DNA of 20,114 nucleotides from a virus: IMG/VR virus record IMGVR_UViG_3300030389_005119, positions 1 through 20,114 of that record. One strand, written 5' to 3'. A program made the position numbers and the translations under genes. The notes under the pieces are model-generated. The model was not told the origin of the DNA. It ran no database searches and was given only the letters and a program-made list of their open reading frames with translations. Positions within the stretch are counted from its first letter, which is position 1; the number at the start of each line of letters is the position of its first letter. Shown one piece after another: positions 8,766-16,046 of this stretch.

Positions 8766-11089
8766 TAGTAACCACCTCCATATCCACCACCACCTGATGG
8801 AGGAGCACTTGGTGGTGGACTACTTGGTGGTGGAGTGCTTGGTGGTGGAGTTTGTGTTGTTGTATTATCTGTCATCGTTGATGTTGGAGTTATTGTTGGT
8901 TGATCTGAAGTAACAACCTGTGTTGTGGTAGATGCGACACCTATTACAGACGGTGTAAAACTTTGCTCTGGTGTATCATAAATTATTGCATGTGGAGATG
9001 AAGTATGTGCTATGCCTACCATCTTCACACCTTTTGTTGGATGTATATGATAAGGACCATAATATGGTTTACCATTTACATATCCAACCAAATTATTTGT
9101 TTCAGGTCCTACACAATCAATCACCTGTATCACTTCACCTTGTGGAGTGAGTGGTAGTCTACCTATAATTGGTTTAATAAGTGCACCAACACCCGTAGGT
9201 GAAGACACAACAATTTTAGGTATTTCAGTAATCTTAACATTATTTATCGGAGTTGCAGATATGATTACACCATTATCAATTGTTAAATTATAATCAACAT
9301 TACCATCTGATGCTGTGGTTGTATCAACCTCATATCCCCTACCACCATCTACTACTCTAGTGCCAGTAACACCCACAGGTATTTCATCAGAATTAACAAC
9401 TTCATCGGTATCAGAACTCGGATAATTTTCACCGTCAGAAATCATATCAACAGCGATAATCTGTCCATATGTATCTGAATTTTGATCATAATCAATAACA
9501 GCCCTTCCAACTGCACCATATCCTTGTCCACATGGATCCTCAAAACTAACAACAGGAGGAGTTGTAAAATATGTTGAACCTGGATCTGTAATCTCAACAC
9601 CAATAATACTTGCAGTTCGACTTACATCTGCAGTAACATCAGATAATCCCTCTGTGTTATCTACAATACCACCTAATATGACTCGACCAAATCCACCAAT
9701 ACCATCTCCACCAAAGAAACTAACAGTTGGAGGACCGCAAAAAGTTCTAGATGCACAATCTGGTTTTGTTAGAGGACCACTATCAGCTCCAAGTGTGTCT
9801 GCAATATTCATATTTCTCAAAACATTATCATAAGTATTCTGTAAATCAAAAGTTCTTGCAGCACCATATCCAAGAGTATATTTTTTAACTTGACCCACAC
9901 ATTTACCATCACTTTGATTACAATCTAATACTCCACCAATCGATTTAAATACATCAGAACTACTTCGAAGAAAATCCTGAACTTTAAAACTTTTTGGAAC
10001 AATCTCACTTAATCCCTCAAGTGGTGCATCAAGAGCCGATGATATATCATTTGTAATCCCATTTAATAGTGAACCAGCTAATTGCTCGGTAATACATGTT
10101 CCCGTATCCACCACTTCAAGAACAGCTGATGTTATCAAATCTCGAATTGTTTGTCCTAATCCATTAACGACTTTACCACTTAAACAATTGAGATCATTTT
10201 GAAGTGATGCGACTTTTGATACTTGTCCTTTTTGTGCTTCGATACCAGCCAATTTTGCTAAACCACTATTTTGAGTGGCTGCAAACACAGCACCATACGT
10301 CCTATTGTATAGTGCATCTAATCCTCCCTGTAGTTCAGGAATCATACCCGAATACAAAGATTCCATCATTGTTGATACTGCACTATTTGATAAGTTTTGT
10401 ATTTTTTTAGTTACGTTCGCAACATCTGATAAAAAGTCTGTGCTTTCACTCGTAACTGATAATAAATTATCTAAACTTGCAGATACTTTCCCTATAAAGT
10501 TGTCGGCACAAGAGTCAGCAGGTATCGATGACTTTCCAAGAGTAGATGATGCTGATATTTTGTCCTCTCCTGCACTTACTTTTCTTGTAACAGGAGATTC
10601 TTGTGCGGTTGTTTCTGTGCTACCAGACTCATTTGCTTTTAGTGTTCCATTTGGTGCTGGTATTTTATCAGTATACCCTGTAAATGGTACAAAGCCAATC
10701 GATTCAGATGGTAAACTTTGTGGAACATCACTTGTTCTTGAAAAAGCACCTAATATTACGGGTTGTTGTGCTGTTTCACCATCAAGAAAAAATCCAATTA
10801 CAACATCACCTGGTCTTAATGCAACAGATGCTGTAAAATTTGCTCCACCAGTACCTGATGTGGAAGGGAGCATGATATTTGCCCAAGGTAAATCTTCATC
10901 TGCTAAGTCTGCTTTCGAAAAGGGATGATATCCCATAATACGGACTTTTAACCGATTACCCCATGAGCTTCCCCCATCCTTTGGTGCAAGTTGTTCACCT
11001 TGAACATTCGCAGGTGCAATTTGTCCTACCCACCAGCGGAAACCATCTTTTCCTACAAAATTACTTTTTAATAGTGCCTCATCTATCAT
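8765..11089 (-). CDS. gp5: Baseplate hub protein with gp5-type OB-fold; no lysozyme domain seen
   Basis: Residues 1-125 match the OB-fold domain of T4 gp5 and VgrG-like hubs (WWVGQIAP, NRLKVRIMGYHP, LPWANIMLPSTSG, LRPGDVVIGFFLDGE, QQPVILG). Residues ~190-400 are predicted helical and rich in Ser/Leu/Asp; I cannot find the E...D...T lysozyme catalytic pattern that T4 gp5 carries after its OB domain. Residues ~465-640 have repeated 'GSTYFTTPPVVSFEDPCG'-like units, and ~675-700 hold PYHIHPTKGVKMVG. The tail (~745-774) is PPPS repeats followed by a Gly/Tyr-rich end. At 774 residues it is longer than T4 gp5 (575). The gene overlaps the upstream hub gene by four bases (ATGA), with a strong GGAGGT site. 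It should sit centrally in the baseplate, joining the gp27-like hub to the separate beta-helix spike. Confidence 0.8.
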   Translation of the reverse strand: MIDEALLKSNFVGKDGFRWWVGQIAPANVQGEQLAPKDGGSSWGNRLKVRIMGYHPFSKADLADEDLPWANIMLPSTSGTGGANFTASVALRPGDVVIGFFLDGETAQQPVILGAFSRTSDVPQSLPSESIGFVPFTGYTDKIPAPNGTLKANESGSTETTAQESPVTRKVSAGEDKISASSTLGKSSIPADSCADNFIGKVSASLDNLLSVTSESTDFLSDVANVTKKIQNLSNSAVSTMMESLYSGMIPELQGGLDALYNRTYGAVFAATQNSGLAKLAGIEAQKGQVSKVASLQNDLNCLSGKVVNGLGQTIRDLITSAVLEVVDTGTCITEQLAGSLLNGITNDISSALDAPLEGLSEIVPKSFKVQDFLRSSSDVFKSIGGVLDCNQSDGKCVGQVKKYTLGYGAARTFDLQNTYDNVLRNMNIADTLGADSGPLTKPDCASRTFCGPPTVSFFGGDGIGGFGRVILGGIVDNTEGLSDVTADVSRTASIIGVEITDPGSTYFTTPPVVSFEDPCGQGYGAVGRAVIDYDQNSDTYGQIIAVDMISDGENYPSSDTDEVVNSDEIPVGVTGTRVVDGGRGYEVDTTTASDGNVDYNLTIDNGVIISATPINNVKITEIPKIVVSSPTGVGALIKPIIGRLPLTPQGEVIQVIDCVGPETNNLVGYVNGKPYYGPYHIHPTKGVKMVGIAHTSSPHAIIYDTPEQSFTPSVIGVASTTTQVVTSDQPTITPTSTMTDNTTTQTPPPSTPPPSSPPPSAPPSGGGGYGGGY
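8808..8848 (-). repeat. 15-bp tandem repeats coding PPPS units
   Basis: CTTGGTGGTGG occurs at 8808, 8823 and 8838 with a 15-base period. On the minus strand it encodes PPPSx units in the C-terminal tail of the gp5-type protein, followed by a Gly/Tyr-rich end. A flexible, possibly length-variable linker. Confidence 0.75.
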
Positions 11090-12426
11090 GATCCACCTCC
11101 ATATAATCCAAACGTATCCCTTACTAATGTCATGGAGGTAAATGATCTTTTTGCCTCAAAGTGATGACATAATTCTTTAATCATATACTTACCACTTGTT
11201 TCTTGATCAATCTCATTTGAATCCTCTCTTGATATCTTTGGAAATTCACAAGTAATAATATCGCCAGCCTTTAAGTCTGTATTACAAGGCACCGTCATGC
11301 TTATATTTTGTGTCATTAGTAAATTATATCTAACAATATTCTGACCTTGATATTCTTCGGGAGAGTAATTTGTATTTTTTGAAATTTCTGTTGATGCACC
11401 AACATCAACAATTTGTGATACTGTTCTTGTTGGAAGTTGATTTAATGTTTGACTTGCATCATCAGATATTTTAGGTAGTTCTAAATCTTTACCAAGATTT
11501 TTTATACCTTCTTTTGCCCCATAATTGTATTTTGTCTGTGAAAAGGCATAAGTTAAAGGATTGAATGCTAATCTCACAAATGAGTAAGTTCCCATTCTTA
11601 AATTTTCAATTAAATTTTGATTTTTATCTACACTATATTGTAGAATTTTATAATCATTATTTCGAGTTATTGAACTTTCATTAACATCTGTATAGGTATA
11701 TGTAGCTTTAGATTTTTCCTTAATTAAAGAGTCGATGGATGCAAATTTAAATCCATCTTGATTTTGAAAAAATACAAATCCAGCTGTCGCATTTTTTGAA
11801 ACATCAGGAACTGATTTAGATGCTAATGAAATTAATGTCGAAAAAGGTTTCCTAAGATTACCCACAAAATCATAAGACCCTCTTGTATTTTCGACACTAT
11901 ATCTCGATTCATCTATTTTTAAAACATCTTTTAATATTTTAGTCACAGAACCACTAATTGATCCATTATATCTTTTCATAACTCTGGTAGTTTCATTTGT
12001 GATTGCCTCTCTTGAAACTAAATTAAGTAAAAAACTTTCTCTTTGTGTTTCCTGAAGAACTTGAGTGATACTCGATACAAACAAATATTTTTTAGGATCA
12101 GATGAAAAGTCAAGTCCTGTTTTTTCCTTTTTATTAAATGTTTTACCTTGATCTATTATTTTCATCACTAATCTCTCACCACCTCGAAGAGGAAGTCCAT
12201 TGTAGATTGACTGTTTCGGTCCATCAACTTTACTTGAATCTTGAGGATCTTTGGGTGAAATACTATCACCAGTGTTTATGACTCTTATTTTTGCGGTAAC
12301 TGTAGGTGAGAGAATATCCTCATAATAATCAACACTAACAACACCTGACCTTAAATCAGCGGTTCTCTCTTGATCATTTGACTCAAGTGTAAGTTCTTCA
12401 AAACTGGCTGCTTCTGATGCTGACAT
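11086..12426 (-). CDS. gp27-like baseplate hub protein (446 aa)
   Basis: The product resembles the trimeric hub proteins of contractile tails (T4 gp27, P2 gpD, VgrG N-terminal part). The N-terminal half opens with a beta strand-rich segment including DLRSGVVSVDYYEDILSPTVTAKIRVINTG, and the C-terminal part has DLKAGDIITCEFPKI, then SGKYMIKELCHHFEAKRSFTSMTLVRDTFG, which fits the second barrel-like domain that contacts the tail tube. Its length is close to T4 gp27 (391). It lies directly before the gp5-type OB protein, the same neighbour relation seen for hub and spike in many contractile systems, and overlaps it by ATGA. It starts three bases after the stop of the second tape-measure-like gene; no clear Shine-Dalgarno is seen, so coupling is likely. 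The C-terminal glycines (GGGS) are encoded by bases that also form the next gene's ribosome-binding site. Confidence 0.72.
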   Translation of the reverse strand: MSASEAASFEELTLESNDQERTADLRSGVVSVDYYEDILSPTVTAKIRVINTGDSISPKDPQDSSKVDGPKQSIYNGLPLRGGERLVMKIIDQGKTFNKKEKTGLDFSSDPKKYLFVSSITQVLQETQRESFLLNLVSREAITNETTRVMKRYNGSISGSVTKILKDVLKIDESRYSVENTRGSYDFVGNLRKPFSTLISLASKSVPDVSKNATAGFVFFQNQDGFKFASIDSLIKEKSKATYTYTDVNESSITRNNDYKILQYSVDKNQNLIENLRMGTYSFVRLAFNPLTYAFSQTKYNYGAKEGIKNLGKDLELPKISDDASQTLNQLPTRTVSQIVDVGASTEISKNTNYSPEEYQGQNIVRYNLLMTQNISMTVPCNTDLKAGDIITCEFPKISREDSNEIDQETSGKYMIKELCHHFEAKRSFTSMTLVRDTFGLYGGGS

Positions 12427-12429
12427 ATG

Positions 12430-13611
12430 TTAAAATAGAGATAATGCGAATTGATCTTTGATGCTGTCATCTTTTTGAACTATAATCGTAGTTTCACCGT
12501 CAGATCCCATTCCCGACTGTGGTTGAGATTGACCACCTTTATTTCCAATAATCATTACTGTATTTTTTGGTTTTCTTTCTGGTGTTATTGATGATGTGGT
12601 TACTTTAGTTTTAGGTTTACTAATATTTAACTTATCACCAATCTGTGCTTTTGGTGGATTTTGTTTTACATCTGATGTTCCTCCTGATGCCATAGATTCT
12701 CTAGCTTTTGCTAATTCCTCTTCAAAACCCTCATCTCCACGTCTTAGTTCTCTACCATCTAGAGTTTCTATTACAGTATTTCTAAATGGATCTTTTATGT
12801 CTTTTATTTTTTCTCTGAATGTCTTCACTCTCGCATTATCACCAAAACTTGTTGCCTCTTTTTCAATAGTTTTTAAACTATCATTAAAACTATTAGTTTG
12901 TGATGATAAAGTTTTTTGAGCATCTTTCACACTTGTTTTTAACTGAGCATCCTCACTATTATTAGCCTCGTTTTCAGACTCTTCATTAACTACCTCTTGC
13001 TCCTCTTTTTTTGCAAAGCCTAATACTGATTTAACACCATCTAAAAATCCTCCTGTCAAATCACTAAGAGCGTCTCTTAAACCTCCAAGTGATTCTTGCA
13101 TTCTATCTTTTAGACCTCCAAGATCTATTGATTTTATAAAATTAAATACATTTCCAACAACTTTTCCGATTGATTTAAAAAACCCAACCACCCCATCAAA
13201 AAATGCTTTAAATTTATCAACAATATTACGAATAGTTTTAATTACATTTTTAATTGTCTCAATTATTTGTGGTAATTTGTTTACTATAAAACCAACTACA
13301 AGTATTTGAACCAGAGATATAAGTCTTTCCAGTAAAGTCTTCCCAGCTGCTTTGACTCTATTAGTTGGTGTTTTTCTCTGAGATTTCTGTTGCTCTAATT
13401 GTGCTTCCTCCTCTTCCCTTTTCTTCTTCTCTCTTCTTCTCTTCATATATTTCATCTCTGCGATCCTGAGTCTCTGTTTTATTCTCAACCCCTTTTTTAC
13501 AGATTTATCAAATTTCTTACTACTTTTAAAGAGACCTTTCATCGTTCCTGAAGAATTTTTAGAAATCTTAAGTCCTAATTTTAATACTGATGCGACTGTT
13601 CCTGCTGCCAT
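12430..13611 (-). CDS. Tape-measure-like structural protein 2 (393 aa)
   Basis: A basic N-terminus (many Lys/Arg, residues 15-60) leads into a charged helix, then a hydrophobic and amphipathic helical block at about residues 93-165 (LISLVQILVVGFIVNKLPQII followed by several KxxxxFF segments). Residues ~210-300 are charged and coiled-coil-like, and the C-terminal ~90 residues are low-complexity with a TTIIVQKDDS end. This composition (long helices, central hydrophobic stretch, position between a gp26-type chaperone gene and the hub gene) fits a tape-measure or hub-filling protein such as T4 gp29, but the sequence itself is not decisive. It shares a hydrophobic-GFxxNK motif with the neighbour upstream, suggesting the two are paralogues. 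A good AGGAG site lies seven bases before the ATG; the gap to the previous stop is one base. Confidence 0.62.
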   Translation of the reverse strand: MAAGTVASVLKLGLKISKNSSGTMKGLFKSSKKFDKSVKKGLRIKQRLRIAEMKYMKRRREKKKREEEEAQLEQQKSQRKTPTNRVKAAGKTLLERLISLVQILVVGFIVNKLPQIIETIKNVIKTIRNIVDKFKAFFDGVVGFFKSIGKVVGNVFNFIKSIDLGGLKDRMQESLGGLRDALSDLTGGFLDGVKSVLGFAKKEEQEVVNEESENEANNSEDAQLKTSVKDAQKTLSSQTNSFNDSLKTIEKEATSFGDNARVKTFREKIKDIKDPFRNTVIETLDGRELRRGDEGFEEELAKARESMASGGTSDVKQNPPKAQIGDKLNISKPKTKVTTSSITPERKPKNTVMIIGNKGGQSQPQSGMGSDGETTIIVQKDDSIKDQFALSLF

Positions 13612-13612
13612 A

Positions 13613-15040
13613 TTATACTCCTATCAAATTATACTGTGTTTTTGAATAAACCACATGATTATTATCAGAATTTGATGCAGGTATATTTGGAACTGATGAC
13701 GACATGGTTTTTCCACCAGACATTCCAACTGAACCACCACCAGTATTTGTAGTTGCATCAATAATTTTTGGTTCTGCCTCATCTAATGTTGATATCTCAG
13801 TTTTTGCAGGAGGAGGTGTTATATTTTCATCTTTTTTATCAAAAGCACCCACATCTTTTGCAATTAAAGCTGCATCAATCGCAACAGAAGCAGCAGTTCC
13901 AAGACCAGGAATAGTTGATGCTGCACCAGAAGCTAACTCCATAGCAGCACCTGTAAAATCTCCTGCCATAGCTCTTTGTGCTGCAAACACGGCACCAAGT
14001 CCAAGTCCTAAAAGAGGTATTTTCTTAGCTAATGCCTTTCCAACTCCTTTTTTAGCAGCTTTCTTTACTCCTTGTTTTGCGATTTGTTTACCTAGTTTTT
14101 CAGTGCCTTCTTTAGCAATTTTTTCGGCACCTTCCTTACCAATTTTTTTAGTAAATGATTTACCAGCTTTTTTACCACCAACTTTTATGGCTACTCTCTT
14201 TGCTGCACCACCTAATCCTTTTTTAAAGATTGATTTTAATACCTTGACGGCACTAAACAATTTTCTCACGGCACGAATTGACCCAAATATAAGATCTGGG
14301 ATAATCATAAAACCACGACTCATAATAACAAATATACCACCAAGAATAGCAAGTCCTTTAAACATTTCATTTCTCATCTGTTTAAAGGTTTCGGTATCAC
14401 CAGACATTTTTGCCTGAATCATTCTAATTGCCTTATTTGCAACAAATCCACCAAAAAGTGCTAAAAGTGCCTCACCTAATCTACTGAATATACTTTTTGC
14501 AGCTTTTGCGACCTTTTCAACGGGTTTAAGTAAGGTTTTACCTATTGATTTACCAACACCCTCTAAAAGTCCCTCTTTTTTCTTTTTCTTATCAGAATCA
14601 TCATCTAATTGTTGTTGTCTTAAATCTTCCCTTTGTTCCTTTTTTTTCTTTTCTGCATCTCCAATCAATATTTTTGATACCTTGTCAATATTTAATTTTA
14701 CAATATTTTTTAACAATGTAATTTTTTTGGAATTATTTTCCACCTGTTTAAATAAGGTGGGTATTAACTTATTTTTTTCTTTCTCCTTCTTTAATTTTGC
14801 TTGAGACTTTTGAAATTCTCTAAGATTAATATCTGCCTCAACCTCTGCAACTGTCTGTAATTTTTTTGGTCTTCCTACTCTACCTGAAATACCACCTACT
14901 TTTGCTAAATTTGGATTCTTTTTACCAAAAACATTACCAGCTTTTATCTTTCTCCTCTTAAATACGCCACCAGTATTTGCAGCATCCACATTTGGATTAC
15001 TTAACATATTTGACGGAATTTTAGAGATGTTAGATGCCAC
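13613..15040 (-). CDS. Tape-measure-like structural protein 1 (475 aa, GTG start)
   Basis: Basic N-terminus (KRRKIKAGNVFGKK), a long charged coiled-coil segment at about 75-165, an amphipathic stretch ALLALFGGFVANKAIRMI near 190-208, a strongly hydrophobic segment near 227-250 (GLAILGGIFVIMSRGFMIIP), a Lys/Ala/Gly-rich stretch around 280-335, and a second hydrophobic Gly/Ala segment near 337-390 (IPLLGLGLGAVFAAQRA, later ASTIPGLGTAASVAID). Such membrane-active helices with Gly/Ala-rich tracts are usual in tape-measure proteins, which fill the tube and may enter the host envelope. The start is GTG at 15040, overlapping the small frameshift ORF by 11 bases; the next in-frame ATG is at codon 12 and has no better ribosome site. 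By position, this is the likeliest client of the gp26-type chaperone. Function is inferred from composition and context only. Confidence 0.65.
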   Translation of the reverse strand: MASNISKIPSNMLSNPNVDAANTGGVFKRRKIKAGNVFGKKNPNLAKVGGISGRVGRPKKLQTVAEVEADINLREFQKSQAKLKKEKEKNKLIPTLFKQVENNSKKITLLKNIVKLNIDKVSKILIGDAEKKKKEQREDLRQQQLDDDSDKKKKKEGLLEGVGKSIGKTLLKPVEKVAKAAKSIFSRLGEALLALFGGFVANKAIRMIQAKMSGDTETFKQMRNEMFKGLAILGGIFVIMSRGFMIIPDLIFGSIRAVRKLFSAVKVLKSIFKKGLGGAAKRVAIKVGGKKAGKSFTKKIGKEGAEKIAKEGTEKLGKQIAKQGVKKAAKKGVGKALAKKIPLLGLGLGAVFAAQRAMAGDFTGAAMELASGAASTIPGLGTAASVAIDAALIAKDVGAFDKKDENITPPPAKTEISTLDEAEPKIIDATTNTGGGSVGMSGGKTMSSSVPNIPASNSDNNHVVYSKTQYNLIGV

Positions 15041-15209
15041 TTCTTTGTTTGTTCTTTAAATTTTCTTCTTCAATATATTGTTCCAAGAGAGTAACGTATA
15101 CGTCTTTTTCCCATGGAATCATATTTTCAATCTCTGTCAGAGAGTATTTATGGTGCTGCATCAAAGCAAAATTTATTTTAAAGTATGACTCTAAACTAGT
15201 GTGAGCCAT
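15030..15209 (-). CDS. 59-codon ORF, probable -1 frameshift extension of the gp26-type protein
   Basis: This ORF (MAHTSLESYFKINFALMQHH..., with SLTEIENMIPWEKDVYVTLL and a charged EEENLKNKQR end) begins two bases after the stop of the gp26-type gene. Its frame is exactly -1 relative to that gene, and no stop lies between the slippery heptamer and its ATG, so slippage would give a fusion of 238 residues plus R-V-G plus these 59 residues (300 in total). The motif of an aromatic-rich helix ('IPWE..VYVTLLEQYIEEE') resembles the C-terminal extensions of frameshifted tail-assembly chaperones such as lambda gpGT and the P2 E+E' product. Independent initiation at the ATG is possible too, since GAG lies five bases upstream. 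It overlaps the GTG of the tape-measure-like gene by 11 bases. Confidence 0.75.
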   Translation of the reverse strand: MAHTSLESYFKINFALMQHHKYSLTEIENMIPWEKDVYVTLLEQYIEEENLKNKQRSGI

Positions 15210-15239
15210 ACCTACTCGAAAAAAGACGATAACCCTTCT
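15181..15239 (-). promoter_or_regulatory. Programmed -1 ribosomal frameshift signal
   Basis: Read on the minus strand, three elements line up. AGAAGGG (15239-15233), a Shine-Dalgarno-like stimulator, lies eight bases before the slippery heptamer T TTT TTC (15224-15218), which is in the correct X XXY YYZ phase of the gp26-type gene (codons TCT TTT TTC). Four bases later an 11-bp stem begins: AGGTATGGCTC (15213-15203) pairs with GAGTCATACTT (15191-15181), including two G-U pairs, around an 11-base loop. The zero-frame stop TAG is two codons after the heptamer. The two G-U pairs mean the stem is complete only in the minus-strand RNA. The arrangement is the same as the E. coli dnaX signal and the lambda G-T signal. 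Efficiency cannot be estimated from sequence. Confidence 0.8.
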
Positions 15240-15931
15240 AAAAGAACCTCATTTTTAACTTTCGTTTTTGGATTTGTTACCTTTATTGTGTGTGACAATT
15301 TAGGCATGGTATCAAAAAATTTTTCAACTTCTTTAAATTGTTTAGAACTTAATTGTTCCAAAAACTCAGTCATTTCCTTTTTCGTACAATCAGATGCATT
15401 CCAAGATTCCTCCTCATTATATACTTGCTCAATACATGAAATAATTAAATCAAAAGATTGATCTACAGTAATTTCATCATCTAAATCAAAATTAGTTTTT
15501 ACAAATTCTGATAATGAAGGATATCTCATTCTCATTACTAAACTGTCATCTAATTTAATATCTCTATTATGATCAGGATCTTTCTTTATCTTTATCTCAT
15601 CAAGTGGAATTATCACAGGAACTTGTGTTTCATCATCATCAGGACATGTAATAAGAACCTCTACATTTTCACCAACTGATTTACCTCTTATATTTAAGAA
15701 TAGATATTCAATATCAAAGGTAGATAATTTATCAACTTTGATCCCTCTTGTTAATATACAGTTATTAATTACAGATTTGATAGCGTTTGTTATCTGTTTC
15801 TGATCTTCAGATTCCATCGCAATAATCAATATTTTCTCTTCTTTAACTAAAAATGGTCGATATTTTATTTTTCGATCAGAAGAAGGAAGAACCAACTCAT
15901 ATGTCGGTGTCGCAATTTTTGGTAATGGCAT
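15212..15931 (-). CDS. gp26: gp26-type baseplate hub / tail-assembly chaperone protein (239 aa)
   Basis: I recognise this as the protein annotated gp26 (T4 baseplate protein family) in marine T4-like phages: MPLPKIATPTYELVLPSS, KYRPFLVKEEKILIIAMES, FDIEYLFLNIRGKSVGE, EVLITCPDDDETQVPV, EESWNASDCTKKE and FFDTMPKLSHTIKVTNP. It is acidic, soluble and without membrane segments. In T4, gp26 works in hub assembly. Here the gene is followed by a frameshift site and a -1 ORF and then tape-measure-like genes, which suggests it acts as a tail-assembly chaperone that holds the tape-measure protein before tube growth; this is an inference. The ATG at 15931 is supported by a late promoter whose TATAAATA lies 26 bases upstream; no strong Shine-Dalgarno is seen. 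Confidence 0.82.
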   Translation of the reverse strand: MPLPKIATPTYELVLPSSDRKIKYRPFLVKEEKILIIAMESEDQKQITNAIKSVINNCILTRGIKVDKLSTFDIEYLFLNIRGKSVGENVEVLITCPDDDETQVPVIIPLDEIKIKKDPDHNRDIKLDDSLVMRMRYPSLSEFVKTNFDLDDEITVDQSFDLIISCIEQVYNEEESWNASDCTKKEMTEFLEQLSSKQFKEVEKFFDTMPKLSHTIKVTNPKTKVKNEVLLEGLSSFFE

Positions 15932-15956
15932 AATGTTTATAGCACTTCAGTATTTT

Positions 15957-15964
15957 TATTTATA
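15957..15964 (-). promoter_or_regulatory. T4-type late promoter for the gp26-type gene
   Basis: The minus strand reads TATAAATA, a perfect copy of the T4 late promoter element used by the gp55 sigma factor with gp33 and the gp45 clamp. It ends 25 bases before the ATG at 15931, so transcription would begin roughly 10 bases downstream and give a very short leader. It lies in the only sizeable gap of the minus-strand block and would drive hub, spike and fibre genes. The motif is seen; use of it is inferred from the family. Confidence 0.75.
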
Positions 15965-15988
15965 GTACTTTTTTGAAATCCTGACAGA

Positions 15989-16026
15989 CCAAAAATTTTG
16001 GGGAATTTTTTTTCCCCGATTTTTGG
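15989..16026 (-). terminator. Two-tier hairpin after the tail-tube-like gene
   Basis: CCAAAAAT (15989-15996) pairs with ATTTTTGG (16019-16026), and inside it GGGGAA (16000-16005) pairs with TTCCCC (16012-16017) around a six-base loop; an asymmetric 3/1 internal loop separates the two stems. It sits 20 bases beyond the stop of the tube-like gene and about 25 bases before the late promoter of the gp26-type gene. No clean U-run follows it, so it may be a weak terminator, or an RNA stabiliser or processing site that sets separate levels for the tube-like protein. The structure is symmetric and could form in either strand. Confidence 0.5.
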
Positions 16027-16046
16027 AATTAAAAGTCAATTTTGGT

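Noticed and set aside
10275-10928. Plus-strand open frame of 217 codons opposite the OB-fold hub gene
   Set aside because: The minus-strand frame carries a recognisable OB-fold and fits the gene order with overlapping junctions; the plus frame has no family resemblance.
8765-11089. Tail lysozyme activity in the gp5-type protein
   Set aside because: No E...D...T lysozyme pattern could be located after the OB domain.
13704-14417. Plus-strand open frame of 237 codons opposite the first tape-measure-like gene
   Set aside because: A shadow of an Ala/Lys/Gly-rich protein; its Pro/Ala/Phe composition is the complement of those codons.
15005-15007. ATG at codon 12 as the start of the first tape-measure-like gene
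   Set aside because: No better ribosome site, and the GTG at 15040 gives the close overlap seen at other junctions here; not fully excluded.
15145-15152. CATAAATA on the minus strand as a further late promoter
   Set aside because: It is within codons of the 59-codon ORF and over 100 bases from the next start, unlike the 26-30 base spacing of the others; likely chance in AT-rich DNA.
15030-15931. Sequencing error as explanation of the split between gp26-type gene and the -1 ORF
   Set aside because: A run of six A could invite an error, but the phase of the heptamer, the upstream SD-like element and the downstream 11-bp stem would not be expected from an error, and the gp26-type protein ends at its usual place.
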